Notes under the pieces: model-generated
The model's database searches: none
Told to the model about the DNA's origin: nothing
The model's input: the letters and a program-made list of their open reading frames with translations, nothing else
Translations under genes and position numbers: made by a program
Part shown: in pieces, positions 9,610 to 18,348 of the stretch
Numbering within the stretch: position 1 is the first letter of the stretch
Layout: each line of letters begins with the position of its first letter
Assembly: GCA_024280475.1 (NCBI GenBank)
Contig: JAJRQA010000094.1
Location: 1-55,513, forward strand
Direction: 5' to 3'
From: Alphaproteobacteria bacterium
Lineage (GTDB): Bacteria; Pseudomonadota; Alphaproteobacteria; Rhizobiales; JAKIUO01
DNA length: 55,513 nucleotides

Positions 9610-11241
9610 CTAGGGTCTGGTTCTCTCTGCGAGGAGAATCGTGCCAATTGCCCCCCCTATAACAAGCCAGAATAACCATTTTCCGTAACGCGCATAGATG
9701 GTTTTACCAATGGCCATCGGCAGAGCAGCATCAAGTATCCCCTTGCTGGCAAGGGGTAGTGATTGCACGATCCGCCCATAGGGGTCGATCACCCCGGATA
9801 TGCCGGTATTGGCCACCCGCACCATTGGCAGACCTTGCTCAATGGCCCGGATGCGGGACTGGACGAAATGCTGATACGGGCCGGTTGAGACGCCATACCA
9901 TGCGTCATTGGTGAGATTGAGCAGCCATTTGGGGCGCGTGCCAGGTTCGATAATCTCCTGGGGGAACACGACCTCATAGCAAATCAGGGGCGCGAACGGC
10001 GGCGCATTTTCCAGATGCACCAAACGCGGTTTCTGGCCCGTTTCAAAGCGTCCACGCACCTGCACGATCTGGCGCAGGCCGATCGCCTCGAGCACCGATT
10101 GAAAAGGCAGATATTCGCCAAACGGCACGAGGTGTTTTTTATCAAAAGTTTTGATAATGCGAGCTTTGCCATCGACGACGTACAGGCTGTTAAAAACTGC
10201 TCGCCGGGGTGTTTTAACTGTCTGTTTTGGCGCTTTATAGCGCATGGCCCCGGTGATCAGCGTGACTTGGTCCGGGAGTAGCTTGTCAATGCCTTTAAGG
10301 GCCTCGGCGGAGCGTGCCATAAAAAACGGCAAAGCAGATTCTGGCCAGATCAGATGGGTGATTGACTTTAACCCTTGAGGCGTTTGTTTGGTTTTTTGTG
10401 CCGATAGCTCAAGCATGGAGCGATAGATCGGACCAGCATTTCCAGGGCGCCATTTATCGACCTGTTTGATATTGGGTTGCACGAGGCGCAAAACCACATT
10501 GGGCACCTCTTTGTCGATTGCATTGTACAGCCGCACATGGCCCCAGATGGAGGCGACCAGCAAGCTGCTAACGATGATCAAGGGGGCTTTGTAGTGTGCC
10601 AAACCTGTGCGTTCAGACTGGTTTTTAACCCGTTCGCTCTGATTTTTAAAGAGGGCGATTGCGGGCGAAGCAAAGACCAATACGCAAAAAAATGACAAGG
10701 CATAGGGGCCGAGCAAAGACGAAAGCTGTGATAGTCCAGCTTCCCCTGCAAAGACATGACCAAGGGCATTCCAGGGAAAGCCCGTAAAAATATGGCCGCG
10801 TAAATATTCCGTAATGGCCAGCGCCATGGAGAGGCTCAAAATGCGCGATATGCCGGGCTTCCAAAATAGTGCGGCCAAGCCAATCGCAAGGCTGTACAAT
10901 AGCGCCAGTCCCGCCGGCATCAAGGTCATGGCGATCGGCATGAGAAAAAGAAACACGCCTGCTTCCACGAGGAATGCTTTGCCGATCCAGTATAGACCGA
11001 ACAAAAAATAGCCAAAGCCAAAGGCCCAGCCAATTGCGGCGGCTTTTTTGAAAATCTGTTGGCGATTTTCGGCGTGATGCTCAACGGCCCCATCGATCAA
11101 CCAGATGAGGACGGGCAGGGTGAGAAAGAGCACCGGCCACAGATGAAAGGGGGCCTGCGACAAGACGCTTAAGGAGCCAGCTGCAAAGGCTGTTGCCATT
11201 TGCCGCCAGCCGCTCAAGTCATGCATGCGCCCGATAATCAT
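9610..11241 (-). CDS. lnt: Apolipoprotein N-acyltransferase
   Basis: A 543-residue inner-membrane enzyme that adds the third acyl chain to lipoproteins, taking it from phospholipid. Six or so N-terminal membrane segments (about 15-240) precede a periplasmic nitrilase-like domain. The catalytic triad can be read as Glu301 (LIWPESALPF), Lys at 368-369 (DKKHLVPFGEYLP) and Cys421 (ICYEVVFP). A last membrane helix lies near the C-terminus. A small internal repeat, QSER-VKN-QSER, occupies about 201-211 in a loop. It is translated from an ATG 17 bases beyond the corC stop; a 17-bp tandem duplication covers the corC stop and the lnt ribosome site. Confidence 0.97.
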   Translation of the reverse strand: MIIGRMHDLSGWRQMATAFAAGSLSVLSQAPFHLWPVLFLTLPVLIWLIDGAVEHHAENRQQIFKKAAAIGWAFGFGYFLFGLYWIGKAFLVEAGVFLFLMPIAMTLMPAGLALLYSLAIGLAALFWKPGISRILSLSMALAITEYLRGHIFTGFPWNALGHVFAGEAGLSQLSSLLGPYALSFFCVLVFASPAIALFKNQSERVKNQSERTGLAHYKAPLIIVSSLLVASIWGHVRLYNAIDKEVPNVVLRLVQPNIKQVDKWRPGNAGPIYRSMLELSAQKTKQTPQGLKSITHLIWPESALPFFMARSAEALKGIDKLLPDQVTLITGAMRYKAPKQTVKTPRRAVFNSLYVVDGKARIIKTFDKKHLVPFGEYLPFQSVLEAIGLRQIVQVRGRFETGQKPRLVHLENAPPFAPLICYEVVFPQEIIEPGTRPKWLLNLTNDAWYGVSTGPYQHFVQSRIRAIEQGLPMVRVANTGISGVIDPYGRIVQSLPLASKGILDAALPMAIGKTIYARYGKWLFWLVIGGAIGTILLAERTRP

Positions 11242-11242
11242 T

Positions 11243-11274
11243 TATTCCCCGGCATCATCTATTCCCCGGCATCA
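11243..11274. repeat. 17-bp-offset tandem duplication at the corC/lnt junction
   Basis: The 15-base unit TATTCCCCGGCATCA occurs at 11243-11257 and again at 11260-11274. One copy encodes the last codons and stop of corC; the other forms the lnt ribosome-binding region (GGGGAAT before ATG). It appears to be a local slippage duplication. Confidence 0.8.
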
Positions 11275-12353
11275 AGGGCTTTGGGAGTTTGCTGGTCGCG
11301 ATGATCGTCGCTTTGGCGCTTTGCATCATTGTCGGGGATATGGATGCGCAGGCTTTTGATGCGCCGTGGATCGGCATTGAGAACTTCAAACTCTATACCG
11401 CTTGGATGAGCGACGATTTCACCGCGCACAGGAACCCGTTTGGCAAGCGCAAAAACAAGGCCACCCAGTGTATCGAATTCGTCGTCTTCCTTGCTGGAAA
11501 TAAGGTCATAACCAAGATGCAGTTCGAGTTCGGTGATTGGCGTACGTGCTTTGGCGAGCAAGCCTTTTTTGGGATGAGCGATGAGGGAGGCTCCCTCATC
11601 GACATCATGCTCGTCTTCAATTTCGCCCACCACTTCTTCAACCAGATCTTCAATCGATACAAGGCCGTCGCTGCCGCCATATTCATCCACGACCAGAGCT
11701 AGATGCGTGCGCGTAGATTGCATGCGCAGCAACAGATCAAGCACGGGCATGCCCGGGGGCACATAGAGCATGGAGCGGCGGATTTTGATGGAGGCAATGG
11801 TTTGCTCCAGATCGATATCGGCCAGATTGATGATGGGTTTTTGGGTCTCCACCAGGCGCAGGCCCGTTTGCCTTTGTGCGCTGCGCTGTTTGGGTTTTGT
11901 GTCGTCGTTATTCTCACCTTGTTGACGATTGGCAATCCACAGCATCAAATCCTTGATATGCACCATGCCGCGCGGATCATCGAGGGTTTCGCGATAGAGC
12001 GGAATGCGTGAATGGGAAGAGGTCTCGAACAGGGCGAACAGCTCGCCCAGCGTTGCCAGCTCGTCAATGGCGATAATATCTGCCCGCGGCAACATCACAT
12101 CGTCGACGCGCAAGGTGTCGAAGCGCAAAATATTGCGCAGCATGGAGCGTTCTTGACGGGAGAAATCACGCGATGTGGCCAGGGTATCTGTATGCAGTAG
12201 ATTTAAAATCTGTTGCCTTGGAGAGGGAACGGGCGCGAGGCCAAATGTTCGTTTCAAGCGTGTGAAAAAGCTTGGACTGTCCTCGTCGATCAGGTCGGCA
12301 GCACAAGGGTCGGTGTCGGTTAATTCAGTGGTCACCGCATTTTGGTCGTTCAT
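11259..12353 (-). CDS. corC: CorC/TlyC-type CBS-domain protein
   Basis: A 364-residue cytoplasmic protein with two CBS domains (about 75-230, including [13 protein letters not shown] and [23 protein letters not shown]) and a C-terminal CorC/HlyC domain ([30 protein letters not shown] in parts). There are no membrane segments, so it is the soluble CorC/TlyC form, not the membrane-bound CorB type. Members are linked to magnesium/cobalt efflux, though the old name is hemolysin. It lies between ybeY and lnt, which is standard synteny. The stretch at about 135-160 is a polar insert between the CBS repeats. Confidence 0.94.
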   Translation of the reverse strand: MNDQNAVTTELTDTDPCAADLIDEDSPSFFTRLKRTFGLAPVPSPRQQILNLLHTDTLATSRDFSRQERSMLRNILRFDTLRVDDVMLPRADIIAIDELATLGELFALFETSSHSRIPLYRETLDDPRGMVHIKDLMLWIANRQQGENNDDTKPKQRSAQRQTGLRLVETQKPIINLADIDLEQTIASIKIRRSMLYVPPGMPVLDLLLRMQSTRTHLALVVDEYGGSDGLVSIEDLVEEVVGEIEDEHDVDEGASLIAHPKKGLLAKARTPITELELHLGYDLISSKEDDEFDTLGGLVFALAKRVPVRGEIVAHPSGIEFEVLNADPRRIKSLRIHIPDNDAKRQSDDHRDQQTPKALDAGE

Positions 12354-12398
12354 TTTGTTTTCGAGCCTTGGTTTTCAAAGTTTGATGATAGCATTGTT

Positions 12399-12899
12399 TT
12401 AAACATCGCGATAGGGGGAAGGGATATGTAAAGAGGCCAGAATTTGACACTCCAGTTCCTCCATCAAGCTGGCCTCGCTTAATTCCTCATGATCATAGCC
12501 AAACAGATGCAAAATACCATGCACGACAAGATGGGCAATATGATGACCTATCAATTTTTCCTCGTCTTTGGCTTCACGGGTGATGGTTTCGAGCGCAAGG
12601 ATGATATCCCCCAGCGGTTCGGGGCCCTGAAGGAGTTCGGGGAACTCATTGTCGAACGGAAAGGACAGCACATTGGTGGCTTTGTCTTTGCCCCTGAACT
12701 GATGGTTGAGCTGCGCGACCTGCTGGTCGTTTGACAGATTGATCGCCACCTCAAAGGGACCTAGCGCGCCGCATAGCTTGCTGGCAGTTGCACAGGCGGC
12801 ATTGGCCGCTTGCGCGATCAGCGGCTCGAGTTCTTTAAGCTCATGCCAAGGCTCATGGCTGATAATCAGATCGAGTGTGAGATCCGTTGATTGAGGCAC
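12399..12899 (-). CDS. ybeY: Endoribonuclease YbeY
   Basis: A 166-residue metal-dependent RNase acting in 16S rRNA 3' end maturation and ribosome quality control. The zinc-binding signature H-G-x-L-H-L-x-G-Y-D-H is intact (His127, His131, His137). The upstream KATNVLSFPFD segment is also family-typical. The start is 2 bases from the phoH stop, and the phoH-ybeY-corC order is widespread in bacteria, suggesting co-translation. Confidence 0.97.
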   Translation of the reverse strand: MPQSTDLTLDLIISHEPWHELKELEPLIAQAANAACATASKLCGALGPFEVAINLSNDQQVAQLNHQFRGKDKATNVLSFPFDNEFPELLQGPEPLGDIILALETITREAKDEEKLIGHHIAHLVVHGILHLFGYDHEELSEASLMEELECQILASLHIPSPYRDV

Positions 12900-12901
12900 G
12901 T

Positions 12902-13987
12902 CTATTGCGCGTCCCTGGCGGCTTTTTTACGCTGCGTATTGCGCTTTTTATCTTTATTGTCATAGGCGTTGACGATGCGCGTGACGAGATCGTGACGCAC
13001 CACATCCTTGCCGGTGAAACGGATATGGCCAATGCCCTCAATGTCTTGCAGCAGTGAGCTGGCATCGATCAATCCAGAGCGTGTGCCGGCAGGCAGATCG
13101 ATCTGCGAGGGGTCTCCCGTGACGATCATGCGTGAGCCCTCGCCAAGTCGGGTCAGAAACATTTTCATCTGCATGGGCGTGCAGTTTTGCGCTTCATCAA
13201 GGATGATCAGCGCATGGGAAAGCGTGCGGCCACGCATAAAGGCCAGCGGGGCGATCTCGATGGTGCCGCTCTCAAGTCCAAGCTCTACCTTTTCGGCTGG
13301 CAGCATATCATAGAGGGCGTCATAAAGGGGGCGCAGATAAGGGTCGATTTTCTCGCGCATGTCGCCGGGCAAGAACCCCAGACGCTCCCCGGCTTCCACA
13401 GCCGGGCGTGACAGGATCAAGCGATCAATGAGGCCAAGTTCAAGGGCCGCTGAAGCGTAAGCTACGGCCAGATAGGTCTTGCCGGTGCCAGCTGGGCCAA
13501 CCGAGAAAGTCAGTTCATTTTTATCAATGGTGCGCAAATATTCGCTTTGCAATTTTGTCCGGCCAGTGATCAGACGCTTTTTGGTTTTGATCTGCGCTGC
13601 ACCGTCAGGGCCGCTTTTAACAATAGCGCGCTTCGATGGTTTTTTGCTTGGTTTGCGCGGGGCTTTTTTGCGGGCATTGGCGCGGGGCGTCACTGGCATC
13701 ATGGGATCAAGATGGCGGATAGTGCCATCAACATCAGCAGGAGTGATCTGTTCGCCATGACGCAAGCGGTGATAGAGGCCCTCCAGAACGGATTTAGCAG
13801 TTTTGATGGCGTGGTTTGATCCAGACAAGGTGATCAGATTGCCATTGGTGTGGGTTTCAATGCCCAACCGGTCTTCGATCAGCGCCAGATTCTCATCAAA
13901 CTCCCCCAGCAATTCACGTATGAGGTTATTGTCCTCGAATTCAAGAACAAGCTGTTTGACGTCCCCTTTTTTTGTTGTTTGCGGCAA
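12902..13987 (-). CDS. phoH: PhoH-family ATPase
   Basis: A 361-residue cytoplasmic nucleotide-binding protein. The N-terminal part (about 15-75) is a KH-like domain (VLEFEDNNLIRELLGEF), followed by a basic linker (KKAPRKPSKKPSKR) and the P-loop ATPase domain, with Walker A GPAGTGKT at 164-171 and Walker B-like ALIILDEAQN. It pairs with YbeY in RNA metabolism across bacteria; the precise activity is not settled. Its first 47 bases overlap the end of miaB, so the two are probably translationally coupled. Confidence 0.95.
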   Translation of the reverse strand: MPQTTKKGDVKQLVLEFEDNNLIRELLGEFDENLALIEDRLGIETHTNGNLITLSGSNHAIKTAKSVLEGLYHRLRHGEQITPADVDGTIRHLDPMMPVTPRANARKKAPRKPSKKPSKRAIVKSGPDGAAQIKTKKRLITGRTKLQSEYLRTIDKNELTFSVGPAGTGKTYLAVAYASAALELGLIDRLILSRPAVEAGERLGFLPGDMREKIDPYLRPLYDALYDMLPAEKVELGLESGTIEIAPLAFMRGRTLSHALIILDEAQNCTPMQMKMFLTRLGEGSRMIVTGDPSQIDLPAGTRSGLIDASSLLQDIEGIGHIRFTGKDVVRHDLVTRIVNAYDNKDKKRNTQRKKAARDAQ

Positions 13988-15398
13988 TCATATCTCCTTG
14001 GTACGCTCGAACACTGAATTTTTTTCCGGATGATAAATTATACGAGCTCTTTATTTTGGGCCTTTGCAGTTGGCCAGCAAGGCTATTTCGCGTCGTGTCG
14101 ACAATTTCGAGATCGACAATGCGTCCCATCATCTCGTCGGGCGCAATCACATGCACCAGTTGCAGATAGGGAGAGCGCCCCACTAGCTGGCCTGGTTCGC
14201 GGCCGCGCTTTTCCAGCAAAATAGGTAGTTTTTTGCCAATCTGGGCGCGATTAAACTCAAATTGCTGTTCTTTCAGCAAGGTTTGCAATCGTTGCAGACG
14301 CTCGCTTGCCACGTGTTTTTCGACCTGATCTTCCATGAGCGCAGCTGTGGTGCCGGGGCGGGGGCTATAGGTAAAGGAATAGGCTTGAGCATATTTGATG
14401 TCGCGCACCAATTGCATGGTGTCTTCGAAGTCCTGGTCCGTTTCGCCGGGAAAGCCAACGATGATATCGGTGGACAGAGCTATATCAGGGCGAGCTTCAC
14501 GCACGCGTTCAAGGATCTCGCGATATTTATCGATTTTATGGTCGCGGTTCATGGCTTTGAGGATTTTATCGGAGCCAGACTGGAAAGGCAGATGCAGATA
14601 AGGCATGAGCTTTTCGATCTCTTTGTGTGCCTCGATCAGATCATCACTCATATCGTTGGGGTGACTGGTAGTATATCGGATGCGCTCCAGCCCTTCCACT
14701 TTGGCAACTTTTTTGATGAGGCGCGCAAGGCTGACCGGTTTGCCTTTTTTATTGGCCCCATGATAGGCATTGACGTTTTGCCCCAGCAGGGTGATCTCTT
14801 TGGTGCCTTGGCGTGCCAGCTCAATGGTCTCGCGAACGATCTCTTTGACGGGCCGCGAATATTCTCCACCTCGTGTGTAGGGCACCACACAAAAGGTGCA
14901 AAATTTATCGCAACCTTCTTGTACGGTGATAAAAGCGGTCAGTTTTTTGATGGTGCGAGCGGGAAGGTGCTCGAATTTGAGATCGGTTGGAAAGTCGGTG
15001 TCAACGATCCGTTGTTTGTGCTGCTCGGCTGAAAAAATATAATCAGGCAGGCGATGATAGCTCTGGGGACCGATGACGATATTGACGACGGGGGCGCGGG
15101 CCAGGATTTCGCGGCCCTCTGCCTGCGCCACGCAACCGGCCACAACAACCGTTGTTTCTTCGCCATTTTGCAGGCGCTTATTGCGGATCAGCTTGATACG
15201 TCCAAGGTCCGAATAGACTTTTTCGGCGGCCTTTTCGCGGATATGGCAGGTGTTGAGCACCACCACATCAGCCTTGGCCATGTCATCGGTGCTCTCAAAG
15301 CCGATTTCGCCCATGACTTCAAACAGGCGGTCGCTGTCATACTGGTTCATTTGACAGCCATAGGTTTTGACAAATAATTTTTTCACTGCGCGGGGCAT
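13941..15398 (-). CDS. miaB: tRNA-2-methylthio-N6-dimethylallyladenosine synthase
   Basis: A 485-residue radical-SAM methylthiotransferase modifying A37 of tRNAs that read UNN codons. The N-terminal UPF0004 domain has its three cluster cysteines at C15, C51 and C89. The radical-SAM motif CxxxCxxC is C163, C167 and C170 (EGCDKFCTFCVVPYTRGG). The TRAM domain follows near 390-450. The C-terminal ~35 residues are a non-conserved basic tail, and their codons overlap the phoH start by 47 bases. It is the first gene of the miaB-phoH-ybeY-corC-lnt run. The ATG at 15398 gives the expected N-terminus (KKLFVKTYGCQMN). Confidence 0.97.
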   Translation of the reverse strand: MPRAVKKLFVKTYGCQMNQYDSDRLFEVMGEIGFESTDDMAKADVVVLNTCHIREKAAEKVYSDLGRIKLIRNKRLQNGEETTVVVAGCVAQAEGREILARAPVVNIVIGPQSYHRLPDYIFSAEQHKQRIVDTDFPTDLKFEHLPARTIKKLTAFITVQEGCDKFCTFCVVPYTRGGEYSRPVKEIVRETIELARQGTKEITLLGQNVNAYHGANKKGKPVSLARLIKKVAKVEGLERIRYTTSHPNDMSDDLIEAHKEIEKLMPYLHLPFQSGSDKILKAMNRDHKIDKYREILERVREARPDIALSTDIIVGFPGETDQDFEDTMQLVRDIKYAQAYSFTYSPRPGTTAALMEDQVEKHVASERLQRLQTLLKEQQFEFNRAQIGKKLPILLEKRGREPGQLVGRSPYLQLVHVIAPDEMMGRIVDLEIVDTTRNSLAGQLQRPKIKSSYNLSSGKKFSVRAYQGDMIAANNKKRGRQTACS

Positions 15399-15571
15399 TC
15401 AATCGGCCTTTTCTGGCTCAATGTGATCATTCTTGTGGCCTTGTATTCCCATTCTTGATCAACGTCCATCCAATTCCTTCATTCTATGAGAAACGCTAGA
15501 GGCGGGCCTTTTAACGCTGTTCTCTTCCGTAAAGGGATTATCGCATGCAAATAAGCAACAATTTTGGCAGA

Positions 15572-15600
15572 TTGTCAGGACGCCCATAAAAACCTATAAC
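15572..15600 (+). promoter_or_regulatory. Putative promoter of the rsx (rnf) operon
   Basis: TTGTCA (15572-15577), a 17-base spacer and TATAAC (15595-15600) form a good sigma-70-like promoter 26 bases upstream of the rsxA ATG. A GAGGGAA ribosome site lies between. Upstream lies the divergent miaB. Confidence 0.55.
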
Positions 15601-15626
15601 CAATGTCATAATTATAGTGAGGGAAC

Positions 15627-16205
15627 ATGGAGCAGTATCTGCTCATATTGCTGTCAACCGTACTGGTAAACAATGTGGTGCTCGTGAAATTTCTCGGGCT
15701 ATGCCCCTTCATGGGTGTTTCAAACCGCTTTGCCGGGGCTATTGGCATGGGGTTGGCGACGACTTTTGTGCTGACCTTGTCGGCTGCTTTGAGCTGGCTT
15801 CTGGAGACCTACTTTTTGCGACCATTGGGGCTCGATTTTTTGCGCCTTGTGACGTTTATTCTGGTGATTGCCGCCATCGTGCAATTTACAGAAATCGCCA
15901 TCCGGCGCATTTCGCCGATTCTCTATCAGGTTCTGGGTGTCTATCTGCCATTGATCACCACCAATTGCGCGGTGCTGGGAGTGGCTTTATTGAATATTGA
16001 TGAGGGCCACGGCTTTGTCCAAAGCTTGCTGTTTGGATTTGGATCGGCGATTGGCTTTACATTGGTGATGGTGATGTTTGCGGGGATTAGAGAGCGGCTG
16101 GAATTGAACGATGTACCGCTACCCTTCAAGGGAGCGCCAATTGGATTTATCACCGCTGGCATGTTGTCTATGGCCTTTATGGGTTTTTCGGGACTGGTCA
16201 AATAG
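15627..16205 (+). CDS. rsxA: Rnf/Rsx electron transport complex subunit A
   Basis: A 192-residue membrane subunit of the Rnf complex, the ion-translocating ferredoxin:NAD+ oxidoreductase. Six membrane helices are visible. The N-terminus ([23 protein letters not shown]) carries the conserved cysteine-containing LGLCPF motif, and a second [10 protein letters not shown] motif follows. These two half-membrane motifs place the A/E-subunit iron-sulfur ligands. It opens a seven-gene operon with tight spacing. The length is standard. Confidence 0.97.
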   Translation: MEQYLLILLSTVLVNNVVLVKFLGLCPFMGVSNRFAGAIGMGLATTFVLTLSAALSWLLETYFLRPLGLDFLRLVTFILVIAAIVQFTEIAIRRISPILYQVLGVYLPLITTNCAVLGVALLNIDEGHGFVQSLLFGFGSAIGFTLVMVMFAGIRERLELNDVPLPFKGAPIGFITAGMLSMAFMGFSGLVK

Positions 16206-16258
16206 GGCGAGCCAATCAAGGGCTACGGGCCAATCAGGGTTCCGAGAAAGGGTTGAAA

Positions 16259-16831
16259 ATGCTGATCGCTGCTGCGGCTCTTGCCGTTCTTGGCCTGTTT
16301 CTTGGCGTTGTTCTGTCGATGGCGGCGCGCTTTTTATCCGTAGAATCAGACCCGCTGGCCGACGAGCTGGAGCAGATGCTGCCAAATCTGCAATGCGGGC
16401 AATGTGGTTTTGTTGGATGCCGTCCTGCTGCTGAAGCCTTGTCCGCAGGGGAAATCGAGGTCACTTTATGCCCTCCAGGAGGCGTAGCGCTGGCCGCTAA
16501 ACTGGCTGAAAAACTGCATGTCGAGATTGATCTTAGCAAAATGGATCACGAGCCGCTTGTGGCCTTTGTGCATGAGGAGCGCTGTATCGGCTGCACGAAA
16601 TGTATTTTGGTCTGCCCGACCGATTGCATCATTGGCGCTCCCAAAAAACTGCATACGGTGATTGCCTCCGCCTGTGTTGGCGGGGCGGCGTGTATTGAGG
16701 TCTGCCCGACCGACTGCATTGAGATGGTGCCGGTGACGATCAAAGAGGCCAACGTGCAGTCCTGGAAATGGCCAAAGCCCGGCTCGCCGCAATCCACCTC
16801 CTCGCAGCGTGCAACGGGGAGTGCGGATTGA
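16259..16831 (+). CDS. rsxB: Rnf/Rsx complex subunit B, ferredoxin-like, with an altered second cluster
   Basis: A 190-residue iron-sulfur subunit with an N-terminal membrane anchor (about 1-25). A four-Cys cluster site has C46, C49, C54 and C71. A ferredoxin-like pair of cluster motifs follows. The first motif is complete (C109, C112, C115, C119). In the second, C139-V-G-G142-A-A-C145-I-E-V-C149, the expected second Cys is glycine, so one ligand of the 4Fe-4S site is missing. Both motifs carry an extra Cys four residues after the last (C123, C153). The ATG at 16259 is chosen over a TTG at 16253 because the AAAGGG ribosome site sits 6 bases before it. Confidence 0.93.
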   Translation: MLIAAAALAVLGLFLGVVLSMAARFLSVESDPLADELEQMLPNLQCGQCGFVGCRPAAEALSAGEIEVTLCPPGGVALAAKLAEKLHVEIDLSKMDHEPLVAFVHEERCIGCTKCILVCPTDCIIGAPKKLHTVIASACVGGAACIEVCPTDCIEMVPVTIKEANVQSWKWPKPGSPQSTSSQRATGSAD

Positions 16832-18348
16832 TGAAACTTTTCGAGATCAGGGGCGGCGTCCACCCCAAGGACCATAAGGAACTAAGTGCCAACAAGGCCA
16901 TTCAAACCGTGCCCATGCCTTTGGAGCTGTCCTTGCCCATGCATCAGCATATCGGCATTGCCGCAAAGCCCATGGTGCAGGTCGGGGAACTTGTGGCCAA
17001 GGGGCAGTTGATCGGAATGTGCGCCACGAAATGTCTGGAGGGCGCGGCCAGCAATCATGGCATCACGGCGCCGGTTCATGCGCCAACATCCGGGCTCATT
17101 ACCAATATTGCCATGCGACGATCCCCGCATCCCTCTGGCCTGCCTGAGATGATGGTGACATTGCAACCAGATGGCGCCGATAGCTGGGGATCGCTACCGA
17201 GCGCGCTTGATCCTCTAAACAGCTCGGTGAGCGAACTCGTCGAGCGGATCCATCAAAGCGGTATTGTTGGCATGGGCGGGGCGATGTTTCCAACGGCTGC
17301 CAAGCTTGAGGCTCGCAAGTATAGTGACTTGCATAGCCTGATTATCAATGGCGCGGAATGTGAACCCTATCTCACTGCCGATGATCGGCTGATGCGCGAA
17401 GAGGCGCAAAAAATTGTCGACGGTATTTTCATCTTGCAGCACATTTTGAACGTGCCTAATGTCATTATCGCTATCGAAGATCGCCGCGTACAGGCGGCGG
17501 ATGCTATGCGCACCGCCATTGTCTCGCAAAAAGGCATGAGCGTTGTTTTGGTGCCAACCCGCTATCCCATGGGATCGGAAAAACATCTTATTAAAGCGCT
17601 AACCGGTGAGGAAGTGCCGTCTGGATCTTTGCCCGGCGCTCTTGGTCTGATCGTCAATAATGTGGGCACTGCTTACGCCGTGCATGAAGCGGTGCGACTT
17701 GGCCAGCCGCTGGTTTCGCGCATCGTCACAGTGTCTGGTGGCGCTATAAAAAATCCTGGCAATTATCATGTTTTGCTCGGCACGAAAGTATCACATCTGG
17801 TGGAGACTTGCGGCGGATTTTCGCAACCGCTTGAGCAGATGATGATCGGTGGGCCAATGATGGGGCTGCCTTTTAGCGATCTTGAGGTGCCAATCACCAA
17901 GGGCACCAATGGCATTTTGGCGCTGACAAAATCGGAAGTGAAGCCCGGTACCCATCGCCCTTGCATTCGCTGCGGCGCTTGTATTCCGGCCTGCCCCAGC
18001 GGACTGGAGCCGCAAGATCTGTTTGTGCTGGTGCGCAATGAAAAGATCGAGCCAGCGCTTGATGCAGGTTTGGCTGATTGTATTTTGTGCGGTGCCTGTT
18101 CTTATGTCTGCCCCTCCCATATTCCGCTCGTGCAATTTTTCAACTATGGCAAGGGGCAGGCGCTTGAGATGAGAAATGAAGTCGTACGCGCCGAGCGTTT
18201 GAAACGCCTGTCGGACGAACGTTCAGTGCGGGTGGAGGAAAAAGCGCGCCAGAAAAAGGCCAAACAAGAAGCGCGCAAAAAAGCCATTGCTGCTCGTAAA
18301 AAAGCGCAAGAGCAAGAAGGCGCGCAAGCGGGCGAGGTCAAGGCATGA
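16831..18348 (+). CDS. rsxC: Rnf/Rsx complex subunit C, NADH/FMN-binding
   Basis: A 505-residue peripheral subunit that binds NADH and FMN and carries two 4Fe-4S clusters. The start at 16831 (MKLFEIRGGVHPKDHK) overlaps the rsxB stop as ATGA. A Nqo1-like nucleotide/FMN fold spans the middle (GGAMFPTAAKLEA and INGAECEPYLTADDRLM in turn). Two complete cluster motifs, CIRCGACIPACP and CILCGACSYVCP, lie at about 365-425. The C-terminal ~55 residues are a Lys/Ala/Glu coiled-coil-like tail, far shorter than the repeat tails of some gammaproteobacterial RsxC proteins. Confidence 0.97.
   Translation: MKLFEIRGGVHPKDHKELSANKAIQTVPMPLELSLPMHQHIGIAAKPMVQVGELVAKGQLIGMCATKCLEGAASNHGITAPVHAPTSGLITNIAMRRSPHPSGLPEMMVTLQPDGADSWGSLPSALDPLNSSVSELVERIHQSGIVGMGGAMFPTAAKLEARKYSDLHSLIINGAECEPYLTADDRLMREEAQKIVDGIFILQHILNVPNVIIAIEDRRVQAADAMRTAIVSQKGMSVVLVPTRYPMGSEKHLIKALTGEEVPSGSLPGALGLIVNNVGTAYAVHEAVRLGQPLVSRIVTVSGGAIKNPGNYHVLLGTKVSHLVETCGGFSQPLEQMMIGGPMMGLPFSDLEVPITKGTNGILALTKSEVKPGTHRPCIRCGACIPACPSGLEPQDLFVLVRNEKIEPALDAGLADCILCGACSYVCPSHIPLVQFFNYGKGQALEMRNEVVRAERLKRLSDERSVRVEEKARQKKAKQEARKKAIAARKKAQEQEGAQAGEVKA

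Noticed and set aside
14262-15032. 256-codon frame opposite miaB
   Set aside because: Complete overlap with well-supported miaB; translation is His/Phe-rich and unlike any family.
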